Of a stretch of 64,000 bases of DNA, positions 50,140 to 59,791 are shown piece by piece. Under the pieces are notes generated by a model that saw only the letters and a list, made by a program, of their open reading frames with translations, did no database searches and was not told the origin of the DNA. Position 1 is the first letter of the stretch. Every line of letters starts with the position of its first letter. This DNA is from Parvularculaceae bacterium. Its GTDB lineage: Bacteria > Pseudomonadota > Alphaproteobacteria > Caulobacterales > Parvularculaceae. The stretch spans positions 62,001 to 126,000 of the forward strand of contig JACADZ010000022.1 of the NCBI GenBank assembly GCA_013389105.1. Direction: 5' to 3'. Both the position numbers and the translations under genes were made by a program.

Positions 50140-50282
50140 CACGTGAGCGGCAATCCCTCGGACCGGCGTTGCCCCCCCGCTAGCAGGTCCGCCGCCGATC
50201 ACGTCGCCGGAATATCCCCTCCCGGCGTAGGCGCAACAGCGCAGCTTGGCGCCCGATCCTTCCCTGGATCGGGCGCTTTTTT
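50140..50282 (+). ncRNA. Candidate small RNA (undescribed) with C-rich loop and intrinsic terminator
   Basis: Promoter-like TTGAAA-17nt-TTAATG (50105-50133), GGACC/GGTCC stem (50160-50190), CGCCGG-AATATCCCCTC-CCGGCG hairpin (50205-50227), perfect terminator (50249-50282). Confidence 0.45.
50249..50282 (+). terminator. Strong Rho-independent terminator
   Basis: Perfect 11-bp stem GCGCCCGATCC-TTCCCT-GGATCGGGCGC followed by TTTTTT. Confidence 0.9.
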
Positions 50283-50317
50283 ACGGTATCTCGATTACCC
50301 GACGGTTGACGGCCTGG

Positions 50318-50920
50318 ATGACCATGGACGACGGCGATATTGAGCGGTTGGAACGCGAGCTTCCGGCCCTCTCTCGAGTGAAGCGCTTCACGAAAACGCT
50401 GGCCGGGATCCCCTGGTTCGCCAACCTGGGCGAGCCGCTAACCGCCGGCGCTAACGCAGCAGCTCGTCGCTTTGTCGAGGGTCTCGGATTTCCGGGCGCG
50501 GAAGTCGCCATCCTCGTCGACTGGGACGATGCGGCCGCCGCCGCGGAAAGCCTTGACTGGCAGAGTCCTGCCTGGGAGGCGGAAGAGTTGCTGCGCGCCG
50601 ATCTCACAACGCGAGCCCTCAGCCTCCTATCGGAGGAAGCACTGCAGATTTCAATGACGTTGATCGCCGCGCAGGTGGCCGAGCCGGCCCGCGAGGGTAT
50701 GGAGCAAGCGGCAGTCATCTTCGACTTTGACAGTGAAGACGGCAAACAGCTGGCGGTCGGAGCGGCGGTCCAGGCCGCGCATCAGGCGGCGCTCACCCTC
50801 ATCGCCGCGCACGATCCGTCGTTCGACGCGGAAGATCACCCGTTTGCGGCGAAGTTTCGCCTGTTCGAATTCGGCCGTTGGCCGGTCGGCGTCGTCGGGT
50901 CGAGTTTCAACCTGTTCTGA
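50318..50920 (+). CDS. Hypothetical protein
   Basis: About 200 aa frame starting MTMDDGDIERLERELPAL, downstream of the terminator; no family recognised. Confidence 0.6.
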   Translation: MTMDDGDIERLERELPALSRVKRFTKTLAGIPWFANLGEPLTAGANAAARRFVEGLGFPGAEVAILVDWDDAAAAAESLDWQSPAWEAEELLRADLTTRALSLLSEEALQISMTLIAAQVAEPAREGMEQAAVIFDFDSEDGKQLAVGAAVQAAHQAALTLIAAHDPSFDAEDHPFAAKFRLFEFGRWPVGVVGSSFNLF

Positions 50921-50923
50921 GAC

Positions 50924-51397
50924 TCAGTCCTCTAGAGTCATCACGACGACAGCGCCAGGCGCCACGTCAACCGCAGCCTCGTCGAAGCGAGGCTTGCGTA
51001 GCTTGGGCTTGACGCCGTTTGAAAACGCGTAAGGCTCTTTCGGTTTGCCGAGAACGCCGCCGCGATTGAGCAGGCCGTCGCCGTTCGCGTCATAATAGGC
51101 CACGAAGGCATGTGGTCCGGCGTTAAGTTCGCGCAACTTCACCACGGCGACCCCGGATTTATCGACAATCGCCTGCTCTTTCAGGGCGGCCTCTTCGAGG
51201 AAAGCAGCTGGGTCGTCATAAACAGCCACGCGGACGGCGCCGCCGGCCGCAGGAAATTCAGCACGTATGGCGAGTGTCACGCTTTCGGGGTCCGAGAACC
51301 TCTCAAGTTCGGGCGCCGGGACGCTAACGGCGAGCGCAGCAAAGCTCGCGCCGACGCTGATCGCGATCACCGCCAAATGCAGCCGAACCGTCATCAT
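50924..51397 (-). CDS. DUF2141 family secreted protein
   Basis: RVAVYDDPAAFLEE...LRELNAGPHAFVAYYDANGDGLLNRGGVLGKPKEPYAFSNG. Confidence 0.87.
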   Translation of the reverse strand: MMTVRLHLAVIAISVGASFAALAVSVPAPELERFSDPESVTLAIRAEFPAAGGAVRVAVYDDPAAFLEEAALKEQAIVDKSGVAVVKLRELNAGPHAFVAYYDANGDGLLNRGGVLGKPKEPYAFSNGVKPKLRKPRFDEAAVDVAPGAVVVMTLED

Positions 51398-51568
51398 CGA
51401 CCCCAGATCGACCCCAAGCCAGTAAGACACCGCCAAGCTAATCAACTAGCCCCTAACAAACTGGATTCACACCGCCTTTCCGGCAATGCCGCCGCGGCCG
51501 GAACTGGATTTCCCGGGGTCTGTGTCCCGGCCGCAACGCCACGACCGAAGGCGCCGCAGCAGGTCCCG

Positions 51569-51811
51569 TCAGCGTTCTCCCCTGCGAGGCGCGACGCGCG
51601 CGGCGATCACAAGGCCAAGCGTCGCCGCCGGCCATCCGGCCAGACTGAGGGGGGATTGCATCGCTTCCGTCGCGGCGGCGGACAAGCATGAGCTAGGGAC
51701 CCCGCCGTCCGCACTGGCGCAAAATCCTACGTTCGCGAACGTGTAGACAGAAAGCAGGGCAAGCGCAGTCAACGACAGCGATCCAATCAACGTCGCCATT
51801 GCGCGGTTCAT
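51569..51811 (-). CDS. Small hypothetical membrane protein
   Basis: 80 aa, two hydrophobic segments, two Cys (VGFCASADGGVPSSCLSAA). Confidence 0.45.
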   Translation of the reverse strand: MNRAMATLIGSLSLTALALLSVYTFANVGFCASADGGVPSSCLSAAATEAMQSPLSLAGWPAATLGLVIAARVAPRRGER

Positions 51812-51918
51812 GGGACGAATCGCCTAGGCTATGCGAAGCGCGATGCCTCGATTCGGTTTGATTGAGGATGGCAGGCGATATCCGGCTGACCGGATGATCG
51901 CGGGCGGAGGGCCCAGTC

Positions 51919-52761
51919 ATGAACTACCGGCACGCTTACCATGCCGGCAATTTCGCCGATGTCTTCAAGCACGCCGTGCTGGCGCTGTGCATCGAGCATC
52001 TGAAATTGAAGCCTGCGCCGTTCCGGGTGATCGACGTTCACGCCGGCCGGGGCCGCTACGATCTCGCCGGCATCGAAGCAGGCAAGACGCTCGAGTGGAT
52101 AGACGGCGTCGGCCGGCTCCTCGGCATGGACGCCCCGGCCCTCCCGGCGGCGATCGAGGAATTGCTGCGGCCCTACCTTGATGTTGTCCGCGACCTGAAC
52201 CCGGAAGGTCGCCTATCAATCTATCCGGGCTCGCCCCTGATCGCCCGCCGCCTGCTGCGCCCTGGGGACGCGCTCGTCGTCAATGAGCTGCACCCCGAGG
52301 ACGGCAAGACGCTCGCCGCCCTTTTCGCGCGAGACCCCCAGACGAAAGTCTTGGCGCTGGACGCCTGGACGGCGGTCAAGTCCCTTTTGCCCCCGAAAGA
52401 ACGACGCGGACTCCTTCTTGTCGACCCGCCCTTCGAGGAACGCGACGACTTTGAAAAGCTCAGCGCAGCCCTCGCCGACGCGAAGAGTCGGTTTGAAACC
52501 GGCGCCATGATACTCTGGCATCCTATCAAAGGATTGCCCGCGGTGGAGGCCTTCCACCGCGCCGCCGGAACAGCCGGCTTCGAAAAGACGCTTAGCGCGC
52601 AGCTATTTGTCCGCGCGCCACTTGACGAATCTCGGTTCAACGGATGCGGACTTTTTATCGTCAATCCGCCCTGGACGCTGAAGGCGGGGCTCGAAAGGCT
52701 CGGGCCCTCTCTCGCGCAACGGCTCGCACAAGGCGCGGGCGCGAAATTCGTACTCGGCTAG
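51919..52761 (+). CDS. rlmJ: 23S rRNA (adenine(2030)-N(6))-methyltransferase RlmJ
   Basis: MNYRHAYHAGNFADVFKHAVL; YPGSPLIARRLLR; LLVDPPFEERDDF. Confidence 0.95.
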   Translation: MNYRHAYHAGNFADVFKHAVLALCIEHLKLKPAPFRVIDVHAGRGRYDLAGIEAGKTLEWIDGVGRLLGMDAPALPAAIEELLRPYLDVVRDLNPEGRLSIYPGSPLIARRLLRPGDALVVNELHPEDGKTLAALFARDPQTKVLALDAWTAVKSLLPPKERRGLLLVDPPFEERDDFEKLSAALADAKSRFETGAMILWHPIKGLPAVEAFHRAAGTAGFEKTLSAQLFVRAPLDESRFNGCGLFIVNPPWTLKAGLERLGPSLAQRLAQGAGAKFVLG

Positions 52762-53360
52762 TTTTTCTTCTCGAGCTTGTCGATCTGCCGCTGCAGGGCG
52801 GCAAGCTGCGCCTTCAATTCGCCGATTTCCTCGGCTTCGGCGCCTGTCGGCGTTCCGACCGCGCCTCTAGCGCCCTGGAAGACCTGCGTCATTGGCGCGA
52901 ACATCTTCATGGTTTGTTCAAACAGTTCCATGTTCTTTCGGGCCGTCTCCTCGAACATCTGATATCCCGGCGCCGCGCCGAAGGCCTCGCGCATCTGCGC
53001 ACGGAACTTTTCCTGGTTGCGGGCGAAGGTCTCCATGCTCATCTCAAGGTAGGAAGGCACGAACATCTGCATGTTGTCGCCATAGAACTTGATGAGACGG
53101 CGCAGGAACTTGATCGGGAGCAGGTTCGCCCCCTTGTTCTCTTCCTCGAAGATGATCTGGGTCAAAACCGAGCGGGTGATGTCCTCGCCGGTCTTGGCGT
53201 CGTAGACGACGAAGTCCTCGCCCCTTTTGACCATTTCCGACAGGTAGTCGAGCGTCACGTATGAACTGGTCGCCGTGTTATAGAGACGGCGGTTCGCGTA
53301 TTTCTTGATGGTGACGGGCTCGCGCGCTTCCGAAGCGCCGGAGCTGCGGTTCTGGTCCAT
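52758..53360 (-). CDS. phaR: Polyhydroxyalkanoate synthesis repressor PhaR
   Basis: VTIKKYANRRLYNTATSSYVTLDYLSEMVKRGEDFVVYDAKTGEDITRSVLTQIIFEEE. Confidence 0.95.
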   Translation of the reverse strand: MDQNRSSGASEAREPVTIKKYANRRLYNTATSSYVTLDYLSEMVKRGEDFVVYDAKTGEDITRSVLTQIIFEEENKGANLLPIKFLRRLIKFYGDNMQMFVPSYLEMSMETFARNQEKFRAQMREAFGAAPGYQMFEETARKNMELFEQTMKMFAPMTQVFQGARGAVGTPTGAEAEEIGELKAQLAALQRQIDKLEKKN

Positions 53361-53432
53361 CTTTTCCTGCGCTTCCGACACCCGAGAGCTCCCTGGTTCG
53401 CCGCAGGCCATTGCTGCGCCGCCGCGCGATTT

Positions 53433-53457
53433 TTGCGCTTGCACATGTTGCTATAGC
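53433..53457. promoter_or_regulatory. Candidate PhaR operator: tandem TGC-N4-GCA inverted repeats
   Basis: TGCGCTTGCA (53433-53442) and TGCTATAGCA (53448-53457) in the phaR-phaA intergenic region. Confidence 0.45.
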
Positions 53458-53579
53458 ATGAAACGCAGGATTGCCTATTCGGGCCCGCAACAGCGCGAGC
53501 ATCGATGCTCGGACATTCGGGGTCGAATACAACCTTAGGGCGGCGGGCGCGGCGCCCGCTGCAAGATCAAGGAGGGACT

Positions 53580-54752
53580 ATGGCCGGGGCAGTCATCGTG
53601 TCGGCGGTTCGGACCGGCGTTGGATCCTTTGGCGGGACCATCGCGGGAACGCCCGCCGCCAAACTCGGCGAGGCCGTCATTGCTGCGGCGTTACAGCGCG
53701 CCCGCGTCGCGCCGGCCGAGGTCAGCGAGGTCATCATGGGCCAGGTCCTGCAGACGGCGCAGGGCCAGAATCCGGCGCGCCAGGCGGCGATGGCCGCGGG
53801 CCTCGCCAAGGAGACGCCGGCGATGACCATCAATCAGGTCTGCGGTTCGGGGCTCCGGGCGGTCGCGCTCGCCGCTCAGGCGATCGGGAATGGCGACGCC
53901 TCGATCGTGGTCGCGGGCGGACAGGAGAACATGTCCCTTTCTCCGCATGCGGCGCATCTGCGGGACGGCTTCAAAATGGGCGAAGCGAAATTCGCCGACA
54001 CCATGATCAAGGACGGTCTCTGGGACGCATTCAACGATTATCACATGGGCCAGACCGCCGAAAATCTCGCGCAGAAATACCAGATCAGCCGCGAGGAGCA
54101 GGACGCTTTCGCGCTCGCCAGCCAGATGAAGGCCTCGGCGGCGAAGAAGGCCGGCAGGTTCAAGGATGAAATTGTCCCCGTCGTGATCAAGAGCAAGAAG
54201 GGCGACATCGTCTTCGACCACGACGAGTACATCCGCGACAATGCGACGAAGGAGGCGATGGCGGGATTGCGGCCGGCCTTCGTGAAGGACGGAACCGTCA
54301 CAGCCGCCAACGCCTCCGGCATCAATGACGGCGCCGCGGCCCTAGTCGTCATGTCCGAACGCGAGGCCGATCGCCGCAATCTGGAGCCGATTGCCCGCAT
54401 CGCCTCGGCCGCCCATTGCGGGGTCGATCCGTCGATCATGGGCATCGGCCCGGCCCCCGCCTCGCGCCTGGCGCTCGAAAAAGCCGGCTGGAAGCTCGGC
54501 GATCTCGATCTGATCGAGGCCAACGAAGCCTTCGCCGCGCAGGCGCTCGCGGTCGGCAAGGAGCTCGGCTGGGACGCCTCGAAGGTGAACGTCAATGGCG
54601 GCGCCATCGCCATCGGACACCCGATCGGCGCCTCGGGCGCCCGCATCCTGACGACGCTGCTGCACGAGATGAAGCGCAGGTCCGCGAAAAAGGGGCTCGC
54701 GACCCTCTGCATCGGCGGCGGCATGGGCATCGCCATGTGCGTCGAACGATAG
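53580..54752 (+). CDS. phaA: Acetyl-CoA acetyltransferase (beta-ketothiolase)
   Basis: [40 protein letters not shown]; followed by phaB. Confidence 0.94.
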   Translation: MAGAVIVSAVRTGVGSFGGTIAGTPAAKLGEAVIAAALQRARVAPAEVSEVIMGQVLQTAQGQNPARQAAMAAGLAKETPAMTINQVCGSGLRAVALAAQAIGNGDASIVVAGGQENMSLSPHAAHLRDGFKMGEAKFADTMIKDGLWDAFNDYHMGQTAENLAQKYQISREEQDAFALASQMKASAAKKAGRFKDEIVPVVIKSKKGDIVFDHDEYIRDNATKEAMAGLRPAFVKDGTVTAANASGINDGAAALVVMSEREADRRNLEPIARIASAAHCGVDPSIMGIGPAPASRLALEKAGWKLGDLDLIEANEAFAAQALAVGKELGWDASKVNVNGGAIAIGHPIGASGARILTTLLHEMKRRSAKKGLATLCIGGGMGIAMCVER

Positions 54753-54782
54753 TCATCCGTATAAAGAAAAAGGGAGGAGAGA

Positions 54783-55511
54783 ATGGACAAGAGAAGAGCG
54801 ATCGTCACCGGCGGCACGCGCGGCATCGGCAAGGCCATCGCGATCGCCCTGAAGGAAAAAGGCTGCGCTGTGGCGGCGACTTACGCCGGCAATGACGAGG
54901 CGGCGAACAAGTTCAAGGACGAGACCGGCATTCTCGTCTTCAAATGGGACGTCGGCGATTACGACGCCTGCAAGGGCGGCGTCGCCGAGATCGAGAAGGT
55001 GCAGGGGCCGACCGACATTCTCGTCAACAACGCCGGTATTACCCGCGACGGACTTTTTCACAAGATGTCGCCTCAAGCCTGGCGCGACGTGATGCGCGCC
55101 GATCTCGACAGCGTCTACAATATGACCGCGCAGGTCTTTGCGGGAATGCGCGAACGCGGCTTCGGCCGCGTCATCAACATCACCTCGATCAATGGCCAGA
55201 AAGGTCAACTCGGTCAGGTGAACTATTCGGCCGCTAAGGCCGGCATGATCGGCTTCACAAAGGCGTTGGCCCTCGAAGGGGCCGCCAAGGGGATTACGGT
55301 GAACGCCGTAGCCCCCGGCTATATCGACACCGACATGGTCGCCGCCGTGCCGACGCCAGTGCTCGAAAAAATTGTCGCCGGCATCCCGGTAGGAAGGCTC
55401 GGGAAGGCCGAGGAAATCGCCCGCTGCGTCGCGTTCCTGGCCGACGACGCGGCCGGCTTTGTGACGGGATCGGTCATCAGCGCCAACGGCGGTCAGTACA
55501 TACCCTCCTAG
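54783..55511 (+). CDS. phaB: Acetoacetyl-CoA reductase
   Basis: RRAIVTGGTRGIGKAIAIALKEKG; VNYSAAKAGMIGFTKALALEGA; TVNAVAPGYIDTDMV. Confidence 0.93.
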   Translation: MDKRRAIVTGGTRGIGKAIAIALKEKGCAVAATYAGNDEAANKFKDETGILVFKWDVGDYDACKGGVAEIEKVQGPTDILVNNAGITRDGLFHKMSPQAWRDVMRADLDSVYNMTAQVFAGMRERGFGRVINITSINGQKGQLGQVNYSAAKAGMIGFTKALALEGAAKGITVNAVAPGYIDTDMVAAVPTPVLEKIVAGIPVGRLGKAEEIARCVAFLADDAAGFVTGSVISANGGQYIPS

Positions 55512-55617
55512 GCTGAAAGGGCTATTTCAAGACCGCACGAAGCCAACATTTCGCCTAATTGCCTTGATAATCGCATTCTTGGGCGCTCCTGATTGCGGGA
55601 CGCCCGATAGGCGAGCG

Positions 55618-56493
55618 ATGCTGTTCGGCAGGGTTAGATTCTTGGCGTTGCTGGCGATCGCCGTGGCTGTCGCCACACGGCCGCTGGGCGCTCAAACTGA
55701 CATGGCGCCGGCCATCATCGCAGCCGCCGACCCGTTCTCGGCGTTGGTCGGAAAGTCGCGGCCGGCGGAGGCGCGGCGCGTCGGCGGGGTCCAGCGTTAC
55801 GCCGTTGCCTCCGACGGCCGGGTGTTCCTTGTCGAGGGCAAGGTCGGGCGCGCGCGCCTTAAATATCTGTGCACGGAAGGCGACCAGCGGCTCGACTGCT
55901 CCCTTGATCCTGAAGCTTACGCCGAGGAGATCTTCATCGCCACGGGCGCACGGGGTCCGCGCGGTGATGTCATCTACAAGGATGCATCCGGCAACGTGCT
56001 CCTGCGCCTCATGTCCTATGGCGGCGCAACCGTTTTCTGGCCTGGAAAATCTAATGGCGAGGCGGCCTCCAGGTCCTACGGCGAGGACGGCGCGCTGAAC
56101 CTTCCGCCGGCGACGTGGGAGGATGCTCGCCGGCGCGCTGGTCTCGCCGCCGAGCGACTGGGTGCGATCGCCGGCGGCAGTTTCGTTTTCAGCATCGAAG
56201 GCGCTGAGGCCGACCCGCCGGCGCCGGGCGCCGCCGCTGCGTCGTCCGGTGACGCTACGGTTCTCGCGGATGCGATTGTCCGGGCTGCGGCTGGAATGGC
56301 CGATGTTGCTCGTGACGAAACGGGGGCCCGCGCCTTGCGCGAACGCATCAGCAAAGCGACGTTCGTCCGCGGCGTGACGCCGAAACTGTCGCTCGATGGA
56401 AAGTCGTTAATTGTCGTTTACAACCCGTCAGAGGATGCAGCCGGACGTCCGTCTTCGCGCGCCGTGCGCGAATTCCTGGAAAATTCACTCTAG
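55618..56493 (+). CDS. Secreted hypothetical protein (possibly DUF4908-like)
   Basis: Signal peptide MLFGRVRFLALLAIAVAVATRPLGAQ; no firm family assignment. Confidence 0.55.
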   Translation: MLFGRVRFLALLAIAVAVATRPLGAQTDMAPAIIAAADPFSALVGKSRPAEARRVGGVQRYAVASDGRVFLVEGKVGRARLKYLCTEGDQRLDCSLDPEAYAEEIFIATGARGPRGDVIYKDASGNVLLRLMSYGGATVFWPGKSNGEAASRSYGEDGALNLPPATWEDARRRAGLAAERLGAIAGGSFVFSIEGAEADPPAPGAAAASSGDATVLADAIVRAAAGMADVARDETGARALRERISKATFVRGVTPKLSLDGKSLIVVYNPSEDAAGRPSSRAVREFLENSL

Positions 56494-56556
56494 GGAAACC
56501 ACAAATCGCCACAATCGCGGCTTGAAAACGGCTGTTTTGTCGGCTCAGCTTTTGTA

Positions 56557-56973
56557 ATGAACGCGCGTCCCCGCATCGTCTTCCTGCTGGCAGGGCTCAG
56601 CATCATGACGGCCGGCGCGTCCGCGCAGTCGCTGAGGTCGCTGCGTCAGCAGGAGGCCGACAATATCGCGCTCGCGCGCGAGGCCGCCTATACAAGCTCC
56701 GTATGCGGAGCGCCAATTGGCGCCCGCATTGACTGGTCGTCGGCTTCCTCCTGGCCGGAGGGCGAGAGTCTCGCCGCCGCCTGCGACGGCGCGCTTGGCG
56801 CGATCGAGACCATATGCCGGAACGATCGCGCGCGCGGCGGCAAGATCCGCAGCTTCGTGTGCGCTGGCGACGGCGCCGGACCGTCGCTCAGCGGCGGAAC
56901 CTTCCGCTACGGCGCCTCGCCGGGCGGAGACGGCTATTCGAGCTCCCTTGATTACCTGCAGTCCAGTCTTTAG
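56557..56973 (+). CDS. Small secreted hypothetical protein, cysteine-containing
   Basis: Signal peptide MNARPRIVFLLAGLSIMTAGASAQ; four Cys in the mature region. Confidence 0.5.
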   Translation: MNARPRIVFLLAGLSIMTAGASAQSLRSLRQQEADNIALAREAAYTSSVCGAPIGARIDWSSASSWPEGESLAAACDGALGAIETICRNDRARGGKIRSFVCAGDGAGPSLSGGTFRYGASPGGDGYSSSLDYLQSSL

Positions 56974-57024
56974 GCGATCCGCCCTTTGATTGACGGCGGG
57001 GGCCGAGCCGGCCATCGTCAGGTC

Positions 57025-57858
57025 ATGTCTCTGGACCCTGGCCTCTATGTGGCGGCGACGCCGATCGGCAATCTGAAGGACGTGACCTATCGCGTCATCG
57101 AGGCGCTCGCGGCCTGCGACCTCATCTTGTGCGAAGATACGCGTCAAACGGCCAAACTCTGCGCCGCCTACGACATCAGAACCGAGCGGCGCCCCTACCA
57201 CGAGCACAACGCCGAGCGAGTACGTCCCGATATCCTCTCGAGGCTGAAGAAGGGCGCCCGTATTTGCCTCGTCTCGGACGCAGGGACGCCGCTCATCTCC
57301 GATCCCGGCTACAAACTGGTGCGCGAGGCCCGCGACGCAGGCGTTCGAGTGGCTCCGCTGCCGGGACCATGCGCTGCAATCGCAGCGCTTTCGGCCGCCG
57401 GCGCGCCGACTGACGGATTTCTGTTCGCCGGGTTTGCGCCGACCGGAAATGCGCGGGCGACGTTCTTCCGAAGATTTGCGCAGGTTCCTGCGAGCCTCAT
57501 CTTCTACGAGACAGGGCCTCGGCTCGGCGAGTCGCTGCAGGACATGGCCAACACGTTTGGCGACCGAACAGCCGTCGTCGCTCGTGAATTGACCAAGATT
57601 CACGAAGAATTCCGCGAAGGCTGGCTGTCGGATCTTGCGGCCTATTACAAGCAGCAGACTCCGAAGGGCGAAATCGTGGTTGTCGTGCATCCGCCGGGCC
57701 GCGAGGTTCCGAGCGCGCAGGAAGTTGAGGCGTTCCTTTCGGCCGCCCTTGACGAACTCAGCGTCAAGGACGCGGCCGTTGCGGCGGCCGAGGGCTTCGG
57801 ACTGACCCGCCGAGAGGCTTATGAGCGGGCGCTGCGCCTCAAAGCAGCGCGATCATGA
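57025..57858 (+). CDS. rsmI: 16S rRNA (cytidine(1402)-2'-O)-methyltransferase
   Basis: LYVAATPIGNLKDVTYRVIEALAACDLILCEDTR; LVSDAGTPLISDPG. Confidence 0.96.
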   Translation: MSLDPGLYVAATPIGNLKDVTYRVIEALAACDLILCEDTRQTAKLCAAYDIRTERRPYHEHNAERVRPDILSRLKKGARICLVSDAGTPLISDPGYKLVREARDAGVRVAPLPGPCAAIAALSAAGAPTDGFLFAGFAPTGNARATFFRRFAQVPASLIFYETGPRLGESLQDMANTFGDRTAVVARELTKIHEEFREGWLSDLAAYYKQQTPKGEIVVVVHPPGREVPSAQEVEAFLSAALDELSVKDAAVAAAEGFGLTRREAYERALRLKAARS

Positions 57859-58214
57859 GCGACCGAACGGCTTCGGAACGCCAGGGTCGGCGGGCGGAGT
57901 GGCTCGCGGCCGCGTTTCTGCAGATGAAGGGGTATCGGGTGCTGGCGCGGCGATTCAAGGCGGCCGGGGGCGAAATCGACATAGCGGCAAGGCGCGGCAG
58001 CGTCCTTGTCTTCGCCGAAGTGAAGACCCGCGCCCGCCTCGACGACGCAATTTTTGCGGTCACGCCCGCGGCCCGTAGAAGGATCGAAACGGCCGGCCGC
58101 GCTTTCTTGGCCAGTCGGCCCCATCTTGCCGATCTCGGAGTCCGTTACGACATCATCGCTTTCGGCGGCGCAAAGGTTCGGCATATCCGCGACGCTTGGC
58201 GGAGCGAACGCTGA
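57855..58214 (+). CDS. YraN family (UPF0102) endonuclease-like protein
   Basis: RQGRRAEWLAAAFLQMKGYRVLARRFKAAGGEIDIAARRGSVLVFAEVKTR; 4-bp overlap with rsmI. Confidence 0.93.
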   Translation: MSDRTASERQGRRAEWLAAAFLQMKGYRVLARRFKAAGGEIDIAARRGSVLVFAEVKTRARLDDAIFAVTPAARRRIETAGRAFLASRPHLADLGVRYDIIAFGGAKVRHIRDAWRSER

Positions 58215-58277
58215 CCTTTGCAGGCGCGCGCGAACAGCGGCAGAAGCGGTTCAATTTGTCCGGTATAGGAGGAGTCT

Positions 58278-58829
58278 ATGAAGCGCCGTTTTCCCGTGGT
58301 TCTTGCGATGCTTGCGCTCGGCGGGTGCGCATCGAGCCGCACGTTGAGCGGCTCGGTGGGCGACATCGGCTCGGACGCAGAACTGAAGGCGATCCTGTTT
58401 GCCGACCGGACGCATGATTACTCAGATGTGGACATCACGGTTTACGAGGGCAGGGTCATGCTGACCGGCAGCATGCATACGGATGAGGGGCGCAAGAAGC
58501 TGGTCGACAACGCGTGGAAAGCGGACGGCGTCGTCCAGGTGATCGATGAGATATTTGTCGGCGACGACACGCCCGTCGGCCAGGGGATTGAGGACGCGCG
58601 CATCGACAGCGCCATCCGCCTGAAATACGTGACCGACGGCGACGTTCGAAGCAGCAACTACAAGCTCTCCGTCTCCAACGGCGTCGTCTACGTTCTGGGG
58701 GTAGCCCGCGATCAGCGCGAACTCGACGAAGCGCTCAGGAAAGCGAGCGCGACGGCGGGGGTGCGCGGCGTCGTCTCTCACGTCGTCCTCCGCAGCTTTC
58801 CGCCGCCGCCGCCATCAACCAATCTCTAG
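58278..58829 (+). CDS. BON-domain lipoprotein
   Basis: Lipobox LALGGCASS; two BON-like domains. Confidence 0.85.
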   Translation: MKRRFPVVLAMLALGGCASSRTLSGSVGDIGSDAELKAILFADRTHDYSDVDITVYEGRVMLTGSMHTDEGRKKLVDNAWKADGVVQVIDEIFVGDDTPVGQGIEDARIDSAIRLKYVTDGDVRSSNYKLSVSNGVVYVLGVARDQRELDEALRKASATAGVRGVVSHVVLRSFPPPPPSTNL

Positions 58830-58843
58830 GAGCAAGGGCCGCA

Positions 58844-59791
58844 ATGCCCCTCGATATCGCCATCCAGATGGATCCCATCGAGGGCGTCGATGTGCACGCC
58901 GACACGACGTTCGATCTTGCGCTCGAAGCCCACGCCCGCGGGCACCGGATTTGGGTCTACCAGCCCCAAGGCCTCGCGCTCCGCGACGGACGGGTCGCCG
59001 CGCGGGCCCGGCGCGTTGAAGCTCTAAAGCGAGAGCAGGGCGCGCATGCCCGCCTCGAGCCCGCGGCGGTCGTCGACCTGCATGCGATGGACGTCGTCCT
59101 TGTCCGGCAGGATCCGCCGTTCAACATGGCCTACATCACTGCGGCGCTAATGCTCGAACGACTTCAGCCCGAAGTCACGGTGCTGAATGATCCGCGCGCG
59201 ATTCGCGACGCGCCCGAAAAGCTCTTCGTCACCGAGTTCAAGGACCTGACGCCGCCGACCCTCGTGACGCGCGATGTCGCCCTCATCCGCGGATTTCGCG
59301 CCGAGCATGGCGACATCATCCTGAAGCCGCTCTACGGCAATGGCGGCGCCGGCGTATTCCGCCTTGATGCGGCCGACGCCAATTTCAATGCGCTTCTGGA
59401 ACTCTTTCTCCAGGCCTTCGCCGAGCCGATAATCGCGCAGAAGTATCTCCCCGCCGTCCGGAAGGGAGACAAGCGGATCATCCTCCTTGACGGCGAAGCG
59501 GTCGGCGCCATCAACCGCGTGCCGGCGAAGGGAGAAACCAGGTCGAATCTCCATGTCGGCGGCACCGCCGAGCCGGTGGAAATGACTGAGCGCGACCAGG
59601 AGATTTGCGATCGCATCGGACCTGAACTCGCCCGGCGCGGCCTCGTCCTGGCCGGGATCGACGTGATCGGCGATTACCTGACCGAGATCAACGTCACGTC
59701 CCCGACGGGCGTCCAGCAGATCCGGAGGTTCGGCGGTGCGGACATTTCTTCCTTGTTCTGGGACCTCGTAGAGGGCCGGGTCGAGTCCTGA
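58844..59791 (+). CDS. gshB: Glutathione synthetase
   Basis: IAIQMDPIEGVDVHADTTFDLALEAHARGH; LKPLYGNGGAGVFRL; ITEINVTSPTGVQQI-like motif. Confidence 0.96.
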   Translation: MPLDIAIQMDPIEGVDVHADTTFDLALEAHARGHRIWVYQPQGLALRDGRVAARARRVEALKREQGAHARLEPAAVVDLHAMDVVLVRQDPPFNMAYITAALMLERLQPEVTVLNDPRAIRDAPEKLFVTEFKDLTPPTLVTRDVALIRGFRAEHGDIILKPLYGNGGAGVFRLDAADANFNALLELFLQAFAEPIIAQKYLPAVRKGDKRIILLDGEAVGAINRVPAKGETRSNLHVGGTAEPVEMTERDQEICDRIGPELARRGLVLAGIDVIGDYLTEINVTSPTGVQQIRRFGGADISSLFWDLVEGRVES

